64,000 nt of DNA from Paenibacillus sp. MAEPY2 (GCF_000499205.1 NZ_AWUK01000012.1:186001-250000), one strand, 5' to 3'; positions 39,118-48,660 are shown, counted from the stretch's first letter. Made by a program: numbers and translations. The notes: generated by a model from the letters alone, not told the origin.

Positions 39118-39609
39118 TTGAGTTCAGAAAATTCATTTGATATCGTGTCCAAAATGGACTTGCAGGAATTGACAAATGCCGTTACACAAACGGAAAAGGA
39201 AATTGGCACGCGTTATGACTTCAAGGGCAGCAAGAGCAGTCTGAAACTGGATAAGGATGCGTTAACGATCGTATCTGATGATGAGACCAAACTCAAGGCT
39301 GTTATCGATGTGCTTCAATCCAAGATGGCTAAGCGGGGTTTACCTTTAAAAAACATTGATTATGCAAAAGTAGAGCCGGCTTCTTCAGGCACAGTCCGCC
39401 AGCGTTTGAATTTCAAGCAGGGAATTGATCAGGATATCGCTAAAAAAATCAATATTTTGATTCGTGACTCCAAGATGAAAGTGAAGAGTCAGATTCAGGG
39501 AGATCAACTCCGGGTAACAGGTAAAAGTAAGAATGATTTGCAAGCAGTGATGCAGTTGTTGAACGGGGCCAATCTACCTCTGGATCTGCAATATACAAAC
39601 TTTAAGTAA
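39118..39609 (+). CDS. YajQ-family nucleotide-binding protein
   Basis: 163 residues from a TTG at 39118 (aaagggtga upstream); an upstream in-frame ATG at 39094 precedes that site. Family features: SSENSFDIVSKMDLQELTNA, EIGTRYDFKGSK, INILIRDSKMKVKSQIQGDQ. The family (YitK in B. subtilis) binds nucleotides; cyclic di-GMP binding has been reported for a Xanthomonas member. Role here unknown. A TATAAT (39076-39081) lies upstream. Confidence 0.92.
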   Translation: MSSENSFDIVSKMDLQELTNAVTQTEKEIGTRYDFKGSKSSLKLDKDALTIVSDDETKLKAVIDVLQSKMAKRGLPLKNIDYAKVEPASSGTVRQRLNFKQGIDQDIAKKINILIRDSKMKVKSQIQGDQLRVTGKSKNDLQAVMQLLNGANLPLDLQYTNFK

Positions 39610-39637
39610 TATTTCCTCATTCTAGCTTGCATGTTTT

Positions 39638-39666
39638 TTGACACTGCAATTGGCGTATATTATACT
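39638..39666 (+). promoter_or_regulatory. Strong promoter and long leader before pgsA
   Basis: TTGACA (39638-39643), exact 17-base spacer, TATACT (39661-39666). About 260 bases follow before pgsA. This leader has two small hairpins near 39825-39855 (AGCAC/GTGCT and ACAGT/ACTGT) and a second weak promoter-like pair (TTGACT about 39787, CATAGT about 39810), but no gene or known riboswitch that I can identify. Confidence 0.65.
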
Positions 39667-39930
39667 AAGTGTGCATTGCTGGCAGATAAGCATCAAAGCC
39701 CAGTCATCATCGTTTGCTGACTTTGTGAAAAGCAGTACATCTTCTGAAAGTCACCGGAACGTTTAAAACGGTTTTGCGTTTGAACGGTTGACTTTATTTT
39801 TGCGTTTTTACATAGTGCGAGCACTTTAGTGCTGATTTGACAGTGAAACTGTAAATTTCATGTTCCGGATGATGAACACGGGATTAAGATGAATGTTTGG
39901 AGTAATGGAGGATAAGAGGGAGGGCGTCTT

Positions 39931-40518
39931 GTGAATTTACCCAACCGGATTACGCTTGCACGAATTTGCTTAATCCCTTTTTTGATGGTGTTCCTGCTCG
40001 TAGATTTTCCGTTCTATCCAGAGCCGTTGCAATTGGGGAGCTTATCGCTTCCGTATAATCAATTGATTGCTGCTGTCATTTTTATCATTGCGGCAAGCAC
40101 GGATGGAATTGACGGCTATCTGGCACGGAAAAATAATATGGTCACCAACCTGGGAAAATTGCTTGATCCGCTGGCTGACAAATTGTTGGTTACTGCGGTG
40201 CTGATTTCTCTTGTAGAAATGGGTAAGTTGGATTCCTGGATTGCTGTGGTCATTATTAGTCGTGAGTTTGCAGTTACCGGCCTGCGTCAGATTGCATTAC
40301 TGGACGGTTCGGTTGTTGCGGCAAGTGCCTGGGGCAAACTGAAGACTGTCGTGCAAATTGTCGCGATTGTGCTGCTGCTGTTGAATAATTTCCCGTTCTC
40401 ATTCACGGGTATTCACATGGACGTTATCGCCGTTTGGGCTGCAGCAATTATTACGATTTGGTCAGGCATTGATTACTTTATCAAAAACAAAAATTTGCTT
40501 CATTTATCAAAAGTGTAA
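39931..40518 (+). CDS. pgsA: Phosphatidylglycerophosphate synthase
   Basis: Membrane CDP-alcohol phosphotransferase making phosphatidylglycerol phosphate from CDP-diacylglycerol. 195 residues, GTG start behind gagggaggg. N-terminal NLPNRITLARI; the catalytic motif is complete in DGIDGYLARK, then GKLLDPLADK (D-G-x2-A-R...G...D...D). Several membrane segments. Precedes cinA-recA as in Bacillus. Confidence 0.96.
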   Translation: MNLPNRITLARICLIPFLMVFLLVDFPFYPEPLQLGSLSLPYNQLIAAVIFIIAASTDGIDGYLARKNNMVTNLGKLLDPLADKLLVTAVLISLVEMGKLDSWIAVVIISREFAVTGLRQIALLDGSVVAASAWGKLKTVVQIVAIVLLLLNNFPFSFTGIHMDVIAVWAAAIITIWSGIDYFIKNKNLLHLSKV

Positions 40519-40562
40519 CGGTTTGCGGTTAAATGGGGAAGCATGAAGAAATCATTGGTACG

Positions 40563-40593
40563 AAGGGCAATAGGAAATTATCCTATTGCCCTT
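40563..40593 (+). other. Perfect 13-bp hairpin between pgsA and cinA
   Basis: Arms 40563-40575 and 40581-40593 are exact complements around a 5-base loop. The T-run is only three bases, so termination would be weak. It may be an attenuating terminator or a processing/stability site upstream of cinA. Confidence 0.65.
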
Positions 40594-40626
40594 TGATCAC
40601 TCACCACATGTACAGGAGGATGCTGA

Positions 40627-41883
40627 ATGAAGGCAGAAATCATTGCAGTTGGCACAGAATTGTTGCTTGGACAAATTGTGAATACCAATGCCCGATATTT
40701 ATCCCGTGAATTGGCTGCGATCGGGATTGATGTATATTTCCAAACGGTGGTTGGTGATAATCTAAATCGACTTAGTGACGCGATTCGCATCGCTCAGGGG
40801 CGTGCAGATGTCATTTTATTTTCAGGAGGCATCGGTCCTACACAGGATGACTTGACTAAGGATGCGATCGCGGCGGTCTTGAACCGCAAGCTGCATATAG
40901 ACCGAATGGCTATGGATAAAATTGAGGGCTTCTTCCGAGATCGCAATGTAGATATGACGGAAAACAATCGTCGTCAGGCAATCGTTATAGAAGGCGGGAC
41001 ACCGCTGGCGAATGAAACAGGCCTTGCCGCAGGAAATGCGATCTCGGATAATGGTAAACATTATGTTGTGATGCCTGGACCACCGAAAGAGCTGATTCCA
41101 ATGTTTGAACAGGAGGTTAAGCCTTGGTTGTTCCAGCATGTACTGACTGAAGAAATGCCCATCTATTCAAAAATGCTGAAATTTGCAGGAATCGGTGAAT
41201 CGGCATTGGAAGACCGGCTCCTTGATCTGATTGATACACAGACAGATCCTACCATTGCGCCGTATGCAAGTGAGGGAGAAGTTACGGTACGTGTATCCAC
41301 AAAGGCTCCAAGTGAGAGTGAGGCGAAGCTGAAGCTGGATGCAATGGAAGTGCAGATTCGGGAACGATTGCCAGAGCATCTCTACGCGAACGAGGACGTG
41401 CCTATAGAGTACACAATTGTGACCATGATGTCTGATATGGGTCTGACCCTTAGCGCGGCTGAGAGCTGCACAGGAGGGCTCGTCATGCAGAGCCTGACAT
41501 CCGTTCCTGGCAGTGCATCGATGCTTAAGGGCGGAATTGTATGTTACTCCAATGAAATTAAGGAAAAGCTGCTCCATGTGCCGCATGCCTATCTGGAAGG
41601 TGAAGATGCACCGGGCGCAGTGAGCCCGGAAGTGGCCAAAGTGCTGGCAGAGCAGATTCGCATGATTGGGGATGCAGATTTCGGTTTGTCAGTTACAGGT
41701 GTTGCGGGACCTGGTTATTCCGAGCGCAAACCGCCAGGACTTGTATTTATCGCTCTGGCGGAGCGTGGTAAAGAGACAGAAATTCATGAACTGCGTATTA
41801 ATGGCAATCGCGAGACGGTTCGAATCCGTTCAGCGAAAGCGATTCTTTACCGTTTGTGGCGCAAGCTTGTGGAGATGGACTAG
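40627..41883 (+). CDS. cinA: CinA-family competence/damage-inducible protein
   Basis: 418 residues behind aggagg. N-terminal MoCF-like domain (about 1-170, GTELLLGQIVNTNARYLS, FSGGIGPTQDDLTKD), probably an ADP-ribose pyrophosphatase, and a C-terminal CinA/PncC domain (about 255-415, LSAAESCTGGLVMQSLTSVP) with NMN deamidase activity in relatives. It precedes recA but a terminator and SOS-type promoter separate them here. Confidence 0.95.
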   Translation: MKAEIIAVGTELLLGQIVNTNARYLSRELAAIGIDVYFQTVVGDNLNRLSDAIRIAQGRADVILFSGGIGPTQDDLTKDAIAAVLNRKLHIDRMAMDKIEGFFRDRNVDMTENNRRQAIVIEGGTPLANETGLAAGNAISDNGKHYVVMPGPPKELIPMFEQEVKPWLFQHVLTEEMPIYSKMLKFAGIGESALEDRLLDLIDTQTDPTIAPYASEGEVTVRVSTKAPSESEAKLKLDAMEVQIRERLPEHLYANEDVPIEYTIVTMMSDMGLTLSAAESCTGGLVMQSLTSVPGSASMLKGGIVCYSNEIKEKLLHVPHAYLEGEDAPGAVSPEVAKVLAEQIRMIGDADFGLSVTGVAGPGYSERKPPGLVFIALAERGKETEIHELRINGNRETVRIRSAKAILYRLWRKLVEMD

Positions 41884-41937
41884 TTCACGGCTCGGATTGC
41901 ATTTGCTAAGCCAAGCAAGTATAATAAAGGAAGACGG

Positions 41938-41986
41938 AAGAACCGTAGAATCAGGCTTTACAGCCTTGTTTACGGTTCTTTTTTCT
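41938..41986 (+). terminator. cinA terminator
   Basis: Arms 41938-41947 and 41971-41980 (10 bp) with an inner small stem, followed by six T. Confidence 0.85.
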
Positions 41987-42040
41987 GTTTAATGGAAAGT
42001 TTCCTTGAGGAAGAGGCGCCTCGGCCTTCACAGAAAAAAA

Positions 42041-42054
42041 CGAATGTATGTTCG
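42041..42054 (+). promoter_or_regulatory. LexA (SOS) box upstream of recA
   Basis: CGAATGTATGTTCG matches the Gram-positive DinR/LexA box CGAACnnnnGTTCG except for one base in the left arm. It ends 9 bases before the recA -35 box, placed for repression by LexA. Confidence 0.85.
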
Positions 42055-42063
42055 AAAAAAAGC

Positions 42064-42092
42064 TTGGCAAACGTGTTAAAACAAGGTATCAT
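42064..42092 (+). promoter_or_regulatory. recA promoter
   Basis: TTGGCA (42064-42069), exact 17-base spacer, TATCAT (42087-42092), 32 bases before the recA start and just after the SOS box. Confidence 0.8.
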
Positions 42093-42123
42093 TATCTTAT
42101 AAACAGTAAAGGGTGTGAGCTTA

Positions 42124-43188
42124 TTGTCAGACCGTCGTGCCGCGCTTGATATGGCGCTCCGTCAAATAGAGAAGCAATTTGGTAAAGGATCCATCATGAA
42201 ACTGGGTGAGTCGACTCACATGAATGTGGAAATTATACCCAGCGGTTCCTTGGCTTTGGATATTGCATTAGGAACAGGCGGCTTGCCTAAAGGCCGTATT
42301 GTTGAAATATATGGACCTGAATCATCTGGTAAAACAACTGTTGCATTGCATGCGATTGCTGAAGTACAAAGAGCGGGTGGACAAGCTGCATTTATCGATG
42401 CAGAGCATGCTCTTGACCCGCAATATGCAAGCAAACTGGGTGTTAACATTGATGAGTTGCTTCTGTCCCAGCCAGATACGGGTGAGCAAGGGCTTGAAAT
42501 TGCAGAAGCGCTTGTACGTAGTGGTGCTGTGGATATTGTCGTTATTGACTCGGTTGCTGCATTGGTACCAAAAGCAGAAATTGAAGGCGAAATGGGTGAT
42601 TCCCATGTCGGTTTGCAAGCGCGTCTGATGTCTCAGGCGCTGCGTAAACTGTCTGGTGCAATTAGCAAATCCAAAACCATCGCAATCTTTATTAACCAGC
42701 TTCGTGAAAAAGTCGGTGTTATGTTTGGTAACCCGGAGACAACACCTGGTGGTCGTGCCCTGAAATTCTACTCTACAGTACGTCTGGATGTACGTCGTAT
42801 TGAGAGTATTAAATCAGGCAATGACATCATCGGTAACCGTACCCGTATCAAAGTTGTAAAAAATAAAGTGGCACCGCCGTTTAAACAAGCGGAAGTGGAC
42901 ATTATGTACGGTGAAGGTATTTCGAGAGAAGGCAGTATCATCGACATTGGTACAGAGCTGGACATCGTTAACAAAAGTGGTGCGTGGTACTCTTACGAAG
43001 GCGAACGTTTGGGTCAAGGACGTGAGAACGCGAAGCAGTTCATGAAAGAGCATGCAGATATTGCTCAAGTCATTGAGCAAAAAATCCGTGTAGCCAGCAA
43101 CTTGACTACTGCAGTTCCTGCGCCTACTAGTGAAGATCAACAAAAAGAAGCGGCAGAAGAACAAGAATTATTTGAAATTAACGAATAA
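42124..43188 (+). CDS. recA: Recombinase RecA
   Basis: ATP-dependent strand-exchange protein and LexA co-protease. TTG at 42124 (aaagggtg 8 bases upstream) gives [20 protein letters not shown], the standard N-terminus, and 354 residues. Walker [14 protein letters not shown], Walker [15 protein letters not shown], and the DNA-binding loop region [12 protein letters not shown] are intact; an acidic C-terminal tail follows ([10 protein letters not shown]). Regulated by its own SOS box. Confidence 0.98.
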   Translation: MSDRRAALDMALRQIEKQFGKGSIMKLGESTHMNVEIIPSGSLALDIALGTGGLPKGRIVEIYGPESSGKTTVALHAIAEVQRAGGQAAFIDAEHALDPQYASKLGVNIDELLLSQPDTGEQGLEIAEALVRSGAVDIVVIDSVAALVPKAEIEGEMGDSHVGLQARLMSQALRKLSGAISKSKTIAIFINQLREKVGVMFGNPETTPGGRALKFYSTVRLDVRRIESIKSGNDIIGNRTRIKVVKNKVAPPFKQAEVDIMYGEGISREGSIIDIGTELDIVNKSGAWYSYEGERLGQGRENAKQFMKEHADIAQVIEQKIRVASNLTTAVPAPTSEDQQKEAAEEQELFEINE

Positions 43189-43205
43189 GCCCTCTTGACT
43201 CCTAA

Positions 43206-43238
43206 AGCTAGCCTGATTGAGCTTGGCTCAATCTAGCT
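43206..43238 (+). other. Bulged hairpin after recA
   Basis: Arms ATTGAG/CTCAAT (43216-43221 with 43227-43232) extended by AGCTAG/CTAGCT (43206-43211 with 43233-43238) with a 4-base bulge. No T-run. Confidence 0.55.
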
Positions 43239-43268
43239 GCTAAAGTGTTGGGTGTGTACTCTCGCTGT

Positions 43269-43304
43269 CCAACAGCCTCTGTCCAAATGGACAGGGGCTG
43301 TTGG
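43269..43304 (+). other. 16-bp hairpin between recA and recX
   Basis: Arms 43269-43284 and 43289-43304 pair over 16 positions (one G-T pair) around a 4-base AAAT loop. No T-run follows. Confidence 0.65.
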
Positions 43305-43323
43305 CACGCTTACTGTTAGTGTG

Positions 43324-43349
43324 AGGCCGGACATCGTTTCCGGCCTTTT
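43324..43349 (+). terminator. recA terminator
   Basis: Stem 43324-43331 with 43339-43346 (8 bp, GC-rich) followed by TTT, a short T-run. Confidence 0.7.
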
Positions 43350-43510
43350 GTATTAGCGTTAGATGTCTTCAGTGAGATAGCAGAGCGTTTAGTGAAGCTG
43401 CGTTTCCATCGGAGACATGCTATGCGTATGTGAAGAAGTCTTTTGTTTTGCTGTGTGCTTTCACTTAGGCCATGCAGTTCAGACACAAAATGATGGAAGG
43501 GGAGAACTGA

Positions 43511-44248
43511 ATGGATCAACATGATGAAGAATTATACGAAGAAGCAGAACTTGAAGGAATATCGCAATTCCCGGACAACGAAGAACTTACCATCACACGG
43601 GTCGAACGAACGAAGAGCAGAGAAGCTCGTTACCGGATTACCTTTGGTTTATATTCAATCACGGTGCTTGAAGATGTAATGATTAAATATCGGATGACCC
43701 GAGGAAATACATTTCTGAAGAAGGACTTGGAAGATATCATTGTAGCGGATGAGCGACAGCGGACGTATGTGCAGTCTTTACGATATCTGGAACATAAACC
43801 CCGCACTCGTCACGAATTAAGTCAGAAACTTCGTCAAAAAGAGTTTGCTGCACCGTTGATTGAAGAGGCCCTGGATCGGCTTGAGAGGGAGAATTTGGTC
43901 GATGATGAACTGTTTGCGAAGGAATGGACACGTCAGCGTATGGAGGGCCAGCGGAAGGGGAAACTGTGGATAAGGCAAGAGCTGCGTCAGAAGGGCATTG
44001 CCAGTGAGCTGATTGCTGAAGCGCTGGAAGGTGTAAGTACGGATACAGAATTTGAGACAGCTTTGACCGCCGGACGCAAAAAATGGAATCAGGTCAAAGG
44101 AGACATCCAGGAGAAGAAACGTAAAACGCTTCCCTTCTTGATGCGACGAGGTTTTTCCATGGATATGGTGCGTCGGGTCGTGAATTGTTTAATTGAAGAA
44201 GATGAGGCGGGGGACCCCGAAGATGACGAAGCATTGTTATGGGATTAG
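43511..44248 (+). CDS. recX: RecX regulatory protein
   Basis: Binds RecA filaments and limits their activity. 245 residues behind ggaagggg. An N-terminal extension (to about 90) precedes the triple-helical repeats typical of RecX: LRYLEHKPRTRHELSQKLRQ, LERENLVDDELFAKEWTRQR and a C-terminal KKRKTLPFLMRRGFSMDMVR. Lies about 320 bases after recA, with three hairpins between, so read-through from recA may be limited. Confidence 0.9.
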   Translation: MDQHDEELYEEAELEGISQFPDNEELTITRVERTKSREARYRITFGLYSITVLEDVMIKYRMTRGNTFLKKDLEDIIVADERQRTYVQSLRYLEHKPRTRHELSQKLRQKEFAAPLIEEALDRLERENLVDDELFAKEWTRQRMEGQRKGKLWIRQELRQKGIASELIAEALEGVSTDTEFETALTAGRKKWNQVKGDIQEKKRKTLPFLMRRGFSMDMVRRVVNCLIEEDEAGDPEDDEALLWD

Positions 44249-44276
44249 CAGGCTGGACTCACTATACTGCATTCTC

Positions 44277-44306
44277 TTGACAATTTCTTTCGTCAAATAC
44301 TAAAAT
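44277..44306 (+). promoter_or_regulatory. rny promoter
   Basis: TTGACA (44277-44282), 18-base spacer, TAAAAT (44301-44306). A leader of about 245 bases follows with no gene that I can see. Confidence 0.65.
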
Positions 44307-44558
44307 GGACATGAGTCTGTAAGAAATGGACAACCCTTTTTCCTTCCAAAAAAGCGGTTTCTGTTTTTGAAGATTTATACCATTCATGATTATGGTTTTG
44401 CCGGAAACGGTGAATAGTGCGTGGAGACATGTACACTTGAAATGAAAATCGGCGGGGGATCGCCGTAAGTATTCGTTATTCCCAAAAATATGTAAGGTTT
44501 GAAAACTGCAAATTGACCCAAGGAATGCCTTGGAGGAACCAACGAGGAGGTGAACAGT

Positions 44559-46097
44559 ATGATTGCAATCACGATCGTTCTCGTTGTTGCCGCGCTATTC
44601 ATTGGGTTCGGAGTAGGATACTTTATTCGCAAATCTCTTGCAGAAGCTAAGATCTCCAGTGCGGAACAAGCTGCCGTACAAATCGTGGAGAGCGCGAAGA
44701 AAGAGGCAGAAGCACTGAAGAAAGAAACGGTGCTGGAAGCGAAAGATGAAATTCATCGCATTCGCGCCGAAGCTGAAAAAGACACTCGTGAACGTCGGAA
44801 CGAAATTCAACGACAAGAAAGACGATTGTTGCAAAAAGAAGAGTCGCTGGATAAAAAGTTGGAATCACTCGAACGTAAAGAAGAGCAAGTGGCTAACAAA
44901 GAGAAACGAATTGATGAGACACAGCAGCAGATCGAGATGATCTACAAAAACCAGGTGACGGAGCTGGAGCGCATATCCAACCTCACCATGGAAGACGCAC
45001 GCAGTATCATACTGTCCAACGTAGAACAGGAAGTTCGTCATGAGACGGCTCAAATGATTAAGGACATTGAACAGCAAGCGAAGGAAGAAGCGGACAAAAA
45101 GTCCCGCGAGATTATTACACTCGCCATCCAACGTTGTGCGGCTGACCACGTGGCAGAAACAACGGTATCCGTTGTTACCTTGCCAAATGAAGAAATGAAA
45201 GGCCGGATTATCGGTCGTGAAGGACGTAACATCCGTGCGCTTGAAACCCTTACCGGGATTGACCTCATTATCGATGATACGCCAGAAGCAGTTATTCTGT
45301 CGGGCTTTGACCCGATTCGCCGTGAAATCGCCCGTACTGCCCTCGAAAAATTGGTGGCTGATGGACGTATTCACCCGGCACGGATTGAAGAGATGGTGGA
45401 GAAATCCCGCAAAGAAGTGGATGAGCGTATCCGTGAATACGGTGAGCAAGCTACCTTTGAAGTGGGCGTGCATGGTCTGCATCCGGACTTGATTAAAATT
45501 TTGGGCCGGTTGAAGTTCCGTACAAGCTATGGTCAAAACGTCTTGAAACATTCGATGGAAGTCGCTTATCTGGCTGGACTGATGGCTGGCGAACTCGGAG
45601 AAGACGTAACCCTGGCAAGACGTGCAGGTCTATTGCATGACATCGGTAAAGCGCTGGATCACGAAGTGGAAGGATCACACGTCGAAATCGGCGTGGAACT
45701 AGCGAAGAAATACAAAGAACATCCGGTTGTAATCAACAGTATCGCGTCCCATCACGGGGATTGCGAAGCGACTTCGGTTATTGCGATGTTGGTTGGCGCA
45801 GCAGATGCGCTCTCCGCAGCAAGACCAGGCGCACGCCGCGAAACGCTGGAAACGTATATCAAGCGACTGGAGAAGCTGGAAGAGATTTCGGAGTCGTTCG
45901 AAGGTGTCGAGAAATCGTACGCTATTCAGGCCGGACGCGAAGTTCGCGTTATGGTACAGCCTGAGAAAATCGACGATGCCGAAGCATTCCGCCTCGCACG
46001 TGACATTACGAAGATGATTGAGAACGAACTCGATTATCCGGGTCACATCAAGGTCACCGTCATCCGGGAAACCCGTGCGGTTGAATACGCAAAATAG
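44559..46097 (+). CDS. rny: Ribonuclease Y
   Basis: Membrane-anchored endoribonuclease that starts bulk mRNA decay. ATG at 44559 behind gaggaggtg; 512 residues. An N-terminal membrane helix ([20 protein letters not shown]) precedes a long charged coiled coil (about 25-200). A KH domain ([20 protein letters not shown]) and the HD phosphohydrolase domain (about 320-430, [22 protein letters not shown]) follow. Precedes ymdB as in Bacillus. Confidence 0.97.
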   Translation: MIAITIVLVVAALFIGFGVGYFIRKSLAEAKISSAEQAAVQIVESAKKEAEALKKETVLEAKDEIHRIRAEAEKDTRERRNEIQRQERRLLQKEESLDKKLESLERKEEQVANKEKRIDETQQQIEMIYKNQVTELERISNLTMEDARSIILSNVEQEVRHETAQMIKDIEQQAKEEADKKSREIITLAIQRCAADHVAETTVSVVTLPNEEMKGRIIGREGRNIRALETLTGIDLIIDDTPEAVILSGFDPIRREIARTALEKLVADGRIHPARIEEMVEKSRKEVDERIREYGEQATFEVGVHGLHPDLIKILGRLKFRTSYGQNVLKHSMEVAYLAGLMAGELGEDVTLARRAGLLHDIGKALDHEVEGSHVEIGVELAKKYKEHPVVINSIASHHGDCEATSVIAMLVGAADALSAARPGARRETLETYIKRLEKLEEISESFEGVEKSYAIQAGREVRVMVQPEKIDDAEAFRLARDITKMIENELDYPGHIKVTVIRETRAVEYAK

Positions 46098-46107
46098 AGC
46101 ATTACGG

Positions 46108-46137
46108 AAAAGTGGCCGCAGTAGTGGGCCACTTTTC
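46108..46137 (+). terminator. rny terminator
   Basis: Perfect 10-bp stem (46108-46117 with 46127-46136), the right arm ending in TTTT. Confidence 0.7.
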
Positions 46138-46258
46138 CTGTTGATAGCCTGTTAAAGGCATTTTCATAATAAAATTGATGAGCAAGAGATAGAGGTCCTG
46201 CGAAGTTTTGGATGCTTTGAAGAAGGCTGCGCTTGGTAGGGATTAAGGAGGCAGTAAA

Positions 46259-47053
46259 ATGAAAGTTTTGTTTATTGGTGATATTGTAGGGAATGTGGGA
46301 CGTAAGGCATTAAAGGAAAACCTTCCCTACCTCAAAACGAAGTATAAGCCACATGTAGTCATTGTAAATGGGGAAAATGCAGCGGCAGGCCGGGGCATTA
46401 CCGGTGCAATTGCGAATGAATTTTTCAACTGGGGTGTGCATGGCATCACCCTTGGTAACCATACCTGGGACAATAAGGACATTTTTGATTTTATAGATGA
46501 TGAGCCACGCATGATTCGTCCGGCGAACTTTCCTCCAGGAACACCGGGGCGTGGTTACACGGTAGTCAAAGGCGAAGGCAAGGAGCTGGCGATTGTCAAT
46601 CTGCAAGGGCGTACGTTCCTGCCTGCTCTGGATTGTCCATTCCGCGTTGCCGATGAAATTGTAGATGAACTGCGTCAAGATCATAAATGCATTCTCGTCG
46701 ATATGCATGCTGAAGCAACGTCAGAGAAGATTGCCATGGGCTGGCATCTGGATGGACGTGCATCGCTGGTCGTAGGTACACATACACATGTGCAGAGTAA
46801 TGATGATCGTATTTTGCCAGGAGGAACAGCTTATTTAACCGATGCGGGCATGGTAGGCCCGCGTGACGGCATATTGGGTATGGAGCGTGAAGCGGTGCTT
46901 CGCAAGTTCTACACCCAGCTTCCGGTACGCTTTGTCGTTGACGATGGCAAGTGGCATTTCCACGGTGTTTTTGTGGAGATTGATGAAGCCACAGGTGCTG
47001 CAACACGCATTGAGAAAATTCGTCTGATGGAAGACGAGTGGCGCATGGAATAG
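46259..47053 (+). CDS. ymdB: YmdB-type calcineurin-like phosphodiesterase
   Basis: 264 residues behind aaggagg. Metallophosphoesterase metal ligands are visible: FIGDIVGNVGRKAL, VNGENAAAGRGIT, GNHTWDNKDIFDF and GTHTHVQSNDDRIL. In B. subtilis YmdB has phosphodiesterase activity and affects biofilm and motility choice; here identified by family and rny-ymdB-spoVS order. Confidence 0.96.
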   Translation: MKVLFIGDIVGNVGRKALKENLPYLKTKYKPHVVIVNGENAAAGRGITGAIANEFFNWGVHGITLGNHTWDNKDIFDFIDDEPRMIRPANFPPGTPGRGYTVVKGEGKELAIVNLQGRTFLPALDCPFRVADEIVDELRQDHKCILVDMHAEATSEKIAMGWHLDGRASLVVGTHTHVQSNDDRILPGGTAYLTDAGMVGPRDGILGMEREAVLRKFYTQLPVRFVVDDGKWHFHGVFVEIDEATGAATRIEKIRLMEDEWRME

Positions 47054-47091
47054 GGGTATTGTCTCATTTTGCAGGGAAACCCGTCTAAAAA

Positions 47092-47118
47092 GAAGGAATT
47101 TTTTTGCCTCCCGCGAAT
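47092..47118 (+). promoter_or_regulatory. Candidate SigH promoter of spoVS
   Basis: GAAGGAATT (47092-47100), 11-base spacer, CGCGAAT (47112-47118). Against the SigH consensus RnAGGAWWW-N11/12-RnnGAAT only one base differs. spoVS is SigH-dependent in B. subtilis. Confidence 0.65.
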
Positions 47119-47170
47119 AACATCTAGTAAGTGGAAACAAACATTCAACATTCCCAGGGAGGTACTTACC

Positions 47171-47431
47171 ATGGAAGTATTAAAAGTTTCAGCAAAGTCC
47201 AATCCCAATTCCGTAGCCGGCGCTCTTGCAGGTGTTCTTCGTGAACGTGGAAATGCTGAACTGCAGGCAATTGGAGCGGGAGCACTGAACCAAGCCATTA
47301 AAGCGGTAGCGATAGCCCGGGGATTTGTAGCACCAAGCGGAGTTGACTTGATTTGTATTCCAGCTTTTACAGACATTGTGATCGACGGCGAGGACCGAAC
47401 GGCCATTAAGCTGATTGTGGAGCCCAGATAA
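47171..47431 (+). CDS. spoVS: Stage V sporulation protein S
   Basis: 86-residue Alba-like protein needed for normal coat and septum progression in sporulation. ATG at 47171 behind ggaggt (47157-47162). Sequence MEVLKVSAKSNPNSVAGALA and GALNQAIKAVAIARGFVAPS is near-invariant in the family. A SigH-like promoter precedes and a terminator follows. Confidence 0.98.
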   Translation: MEVLKVSAKSNPNSVAGALAGVLRERGNAELQAIGAGALNQAIKAVAIARGFVAPSGVDLICIPAFTDIVIDGEDRTAIKLIVEPR

Positions 47432-47450
47432 TACATGCACTTATGCATTG

Positions 47451-47481
47451 AACCTGTTTACGAAGTAGACAGGTTTTTTTG
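47451..47481 (+). terminator. spoVS terminator
   Basis: Arms AACCTGT and ACAGGTT (47451-47457 with 47469-47475), short inner pairing, then seven T. Confidence 0.85.
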
Positions 47482-47524
47482 CGTTTTAATTCCATAACAT
47501 AACCGAGTAAAAGGAGAGATTATG

Positions 47525-48508
47525 ATGCACAACTGGCGAGTAGCCGATTTTCATTGTGATGCTTTGAGCAAAATACTGATGAACCCTAGCTTTCCATTTG
47601 AAAATGCTCCACAGCTGGATGTGAATCTGGAACGTATGAAGGCAGGTAACATTGGTTTACAGGCTTTTGCCGTCTATTTACCCGAAGTGCTTGGCAGAGG
47701 CAAGTTTGAACATGTAATGGGCCAGTTGGACATCTATCGAAAGCGAGTGGAGATGTCTAAAGACCGAACGGAAGGCACACATACATTGTTATGGCGAGAA
47801 CAGCTTACGCAGGTAGGGCAGACGAACAGACCGTGGGGATTGCTTACACTGGAAGGTGTCGATGGGCTGGAAGGCAACCTCTTTTATCTGGAGTTATGTT
47901 ATCAGATGGGTGTGCGGATCGTTGGGCTTACCTGGAACTATGCCAATTGGGCAGCTGATGGTGTATTGGAGAAGCGCGGGGCAGGGCTGACGGAGAAGGG
48001 CAGGGAGCTGGTTCACCTGTGTAACCAAATCGGCATGCTGCTGGATGTATCACATCTGACCGAAAAAGGGTTCTGGGAACTTGCTGACCTTAGTAAGCGT
48101 CCTTTTATCGCTTCTCACTCCAACAGTTATGCCATATGCCCACATGTCCGCAATCTGAAGGATGATCAGATTCGGGCCATTATTGCCCGGGAAGGACGTA
48201 TTGGACTGACGTTTGTGCCTTGGTTTGTGAAGCAGGAAGGCGAAGTGCGTATCGAAGATCTGTTGCCACATATTGAGCAGATTTGTTCCCTGGGTGGGGA
48301 GCATCATCTGATGATGGGGTCTGATTTTGACGGGATATCTACGTATATTCATGAGCTTGAACATACCGGGCAATATCCGAAGCTAATTAATACGCTGCTC
48401 AAGCATTACAACGAATCACTGGTTCACGGTTGGATGTGGGGCAATGCGATGCGTTATTTAGGAGATAACCTGCCGGAGAAAAACTTGAAGATAGAACATT
48501 CAAAATGA
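47525..48508 (+). CDS. M19-family membrane dipeptidase
   Basis: Zinc dipeptidase related to renal dipeptidase. Two ATGs in tandem at 47522 and 47525; the second sits 8 bases after aaggag. About 327 residues. Metal ligands are in DFHCDAL (HxD), the glutamate of LLTLEGVDGLEG, DVSHLTEKGFWE and IASHSNSYA, with MGSDFDGI near the C-terminus. No signal peptide. In some Bacillus relatives a dipeptidase also follows spoVS. Confidence 0.93.
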   Translation: MHNWRVADFHCDALSKILMNPSFPFENAPQLDVNLERMKAGNIGLQAFAVYLPEVLGRGKFEHVMGQLDIYRKRVEMSKDRTEGTHTLLWREQLTQVGQTNRPWGLLTLEGVDGLEGNLFYLELCYQMGVRIVGLTWNYANWAADGVLEKRGAGLTEKGRELVHLCNQIGMLLDVSHLTEKGFWELADLSKRPFIASHSNSYAICPHVRNLKDDQIRAIIAREGRIGLTFVPWFVKQEGEVRIEDLLPHIEQICSLGGEHHLMMGSDFDGISTYIHELEHTGQYPKLINTLLKHYNESLVHGWMWGNAMRYLGDNLPEKNLKIEHSK

Positions 48509-48660
48509 TAAAGCTGTTGGTATGTTGGAGAGTCTCCTGAAGAGTCTTCTGAAGAAAACGGAATGGAAGCAGAAATGTCTATGTTAAAGTAGTGGAATTA
48601 CTAAATCAAGGAAAATAATGTTTGCAAAATAAGTGTATTTCATGAATTTTCAACAGTTCG

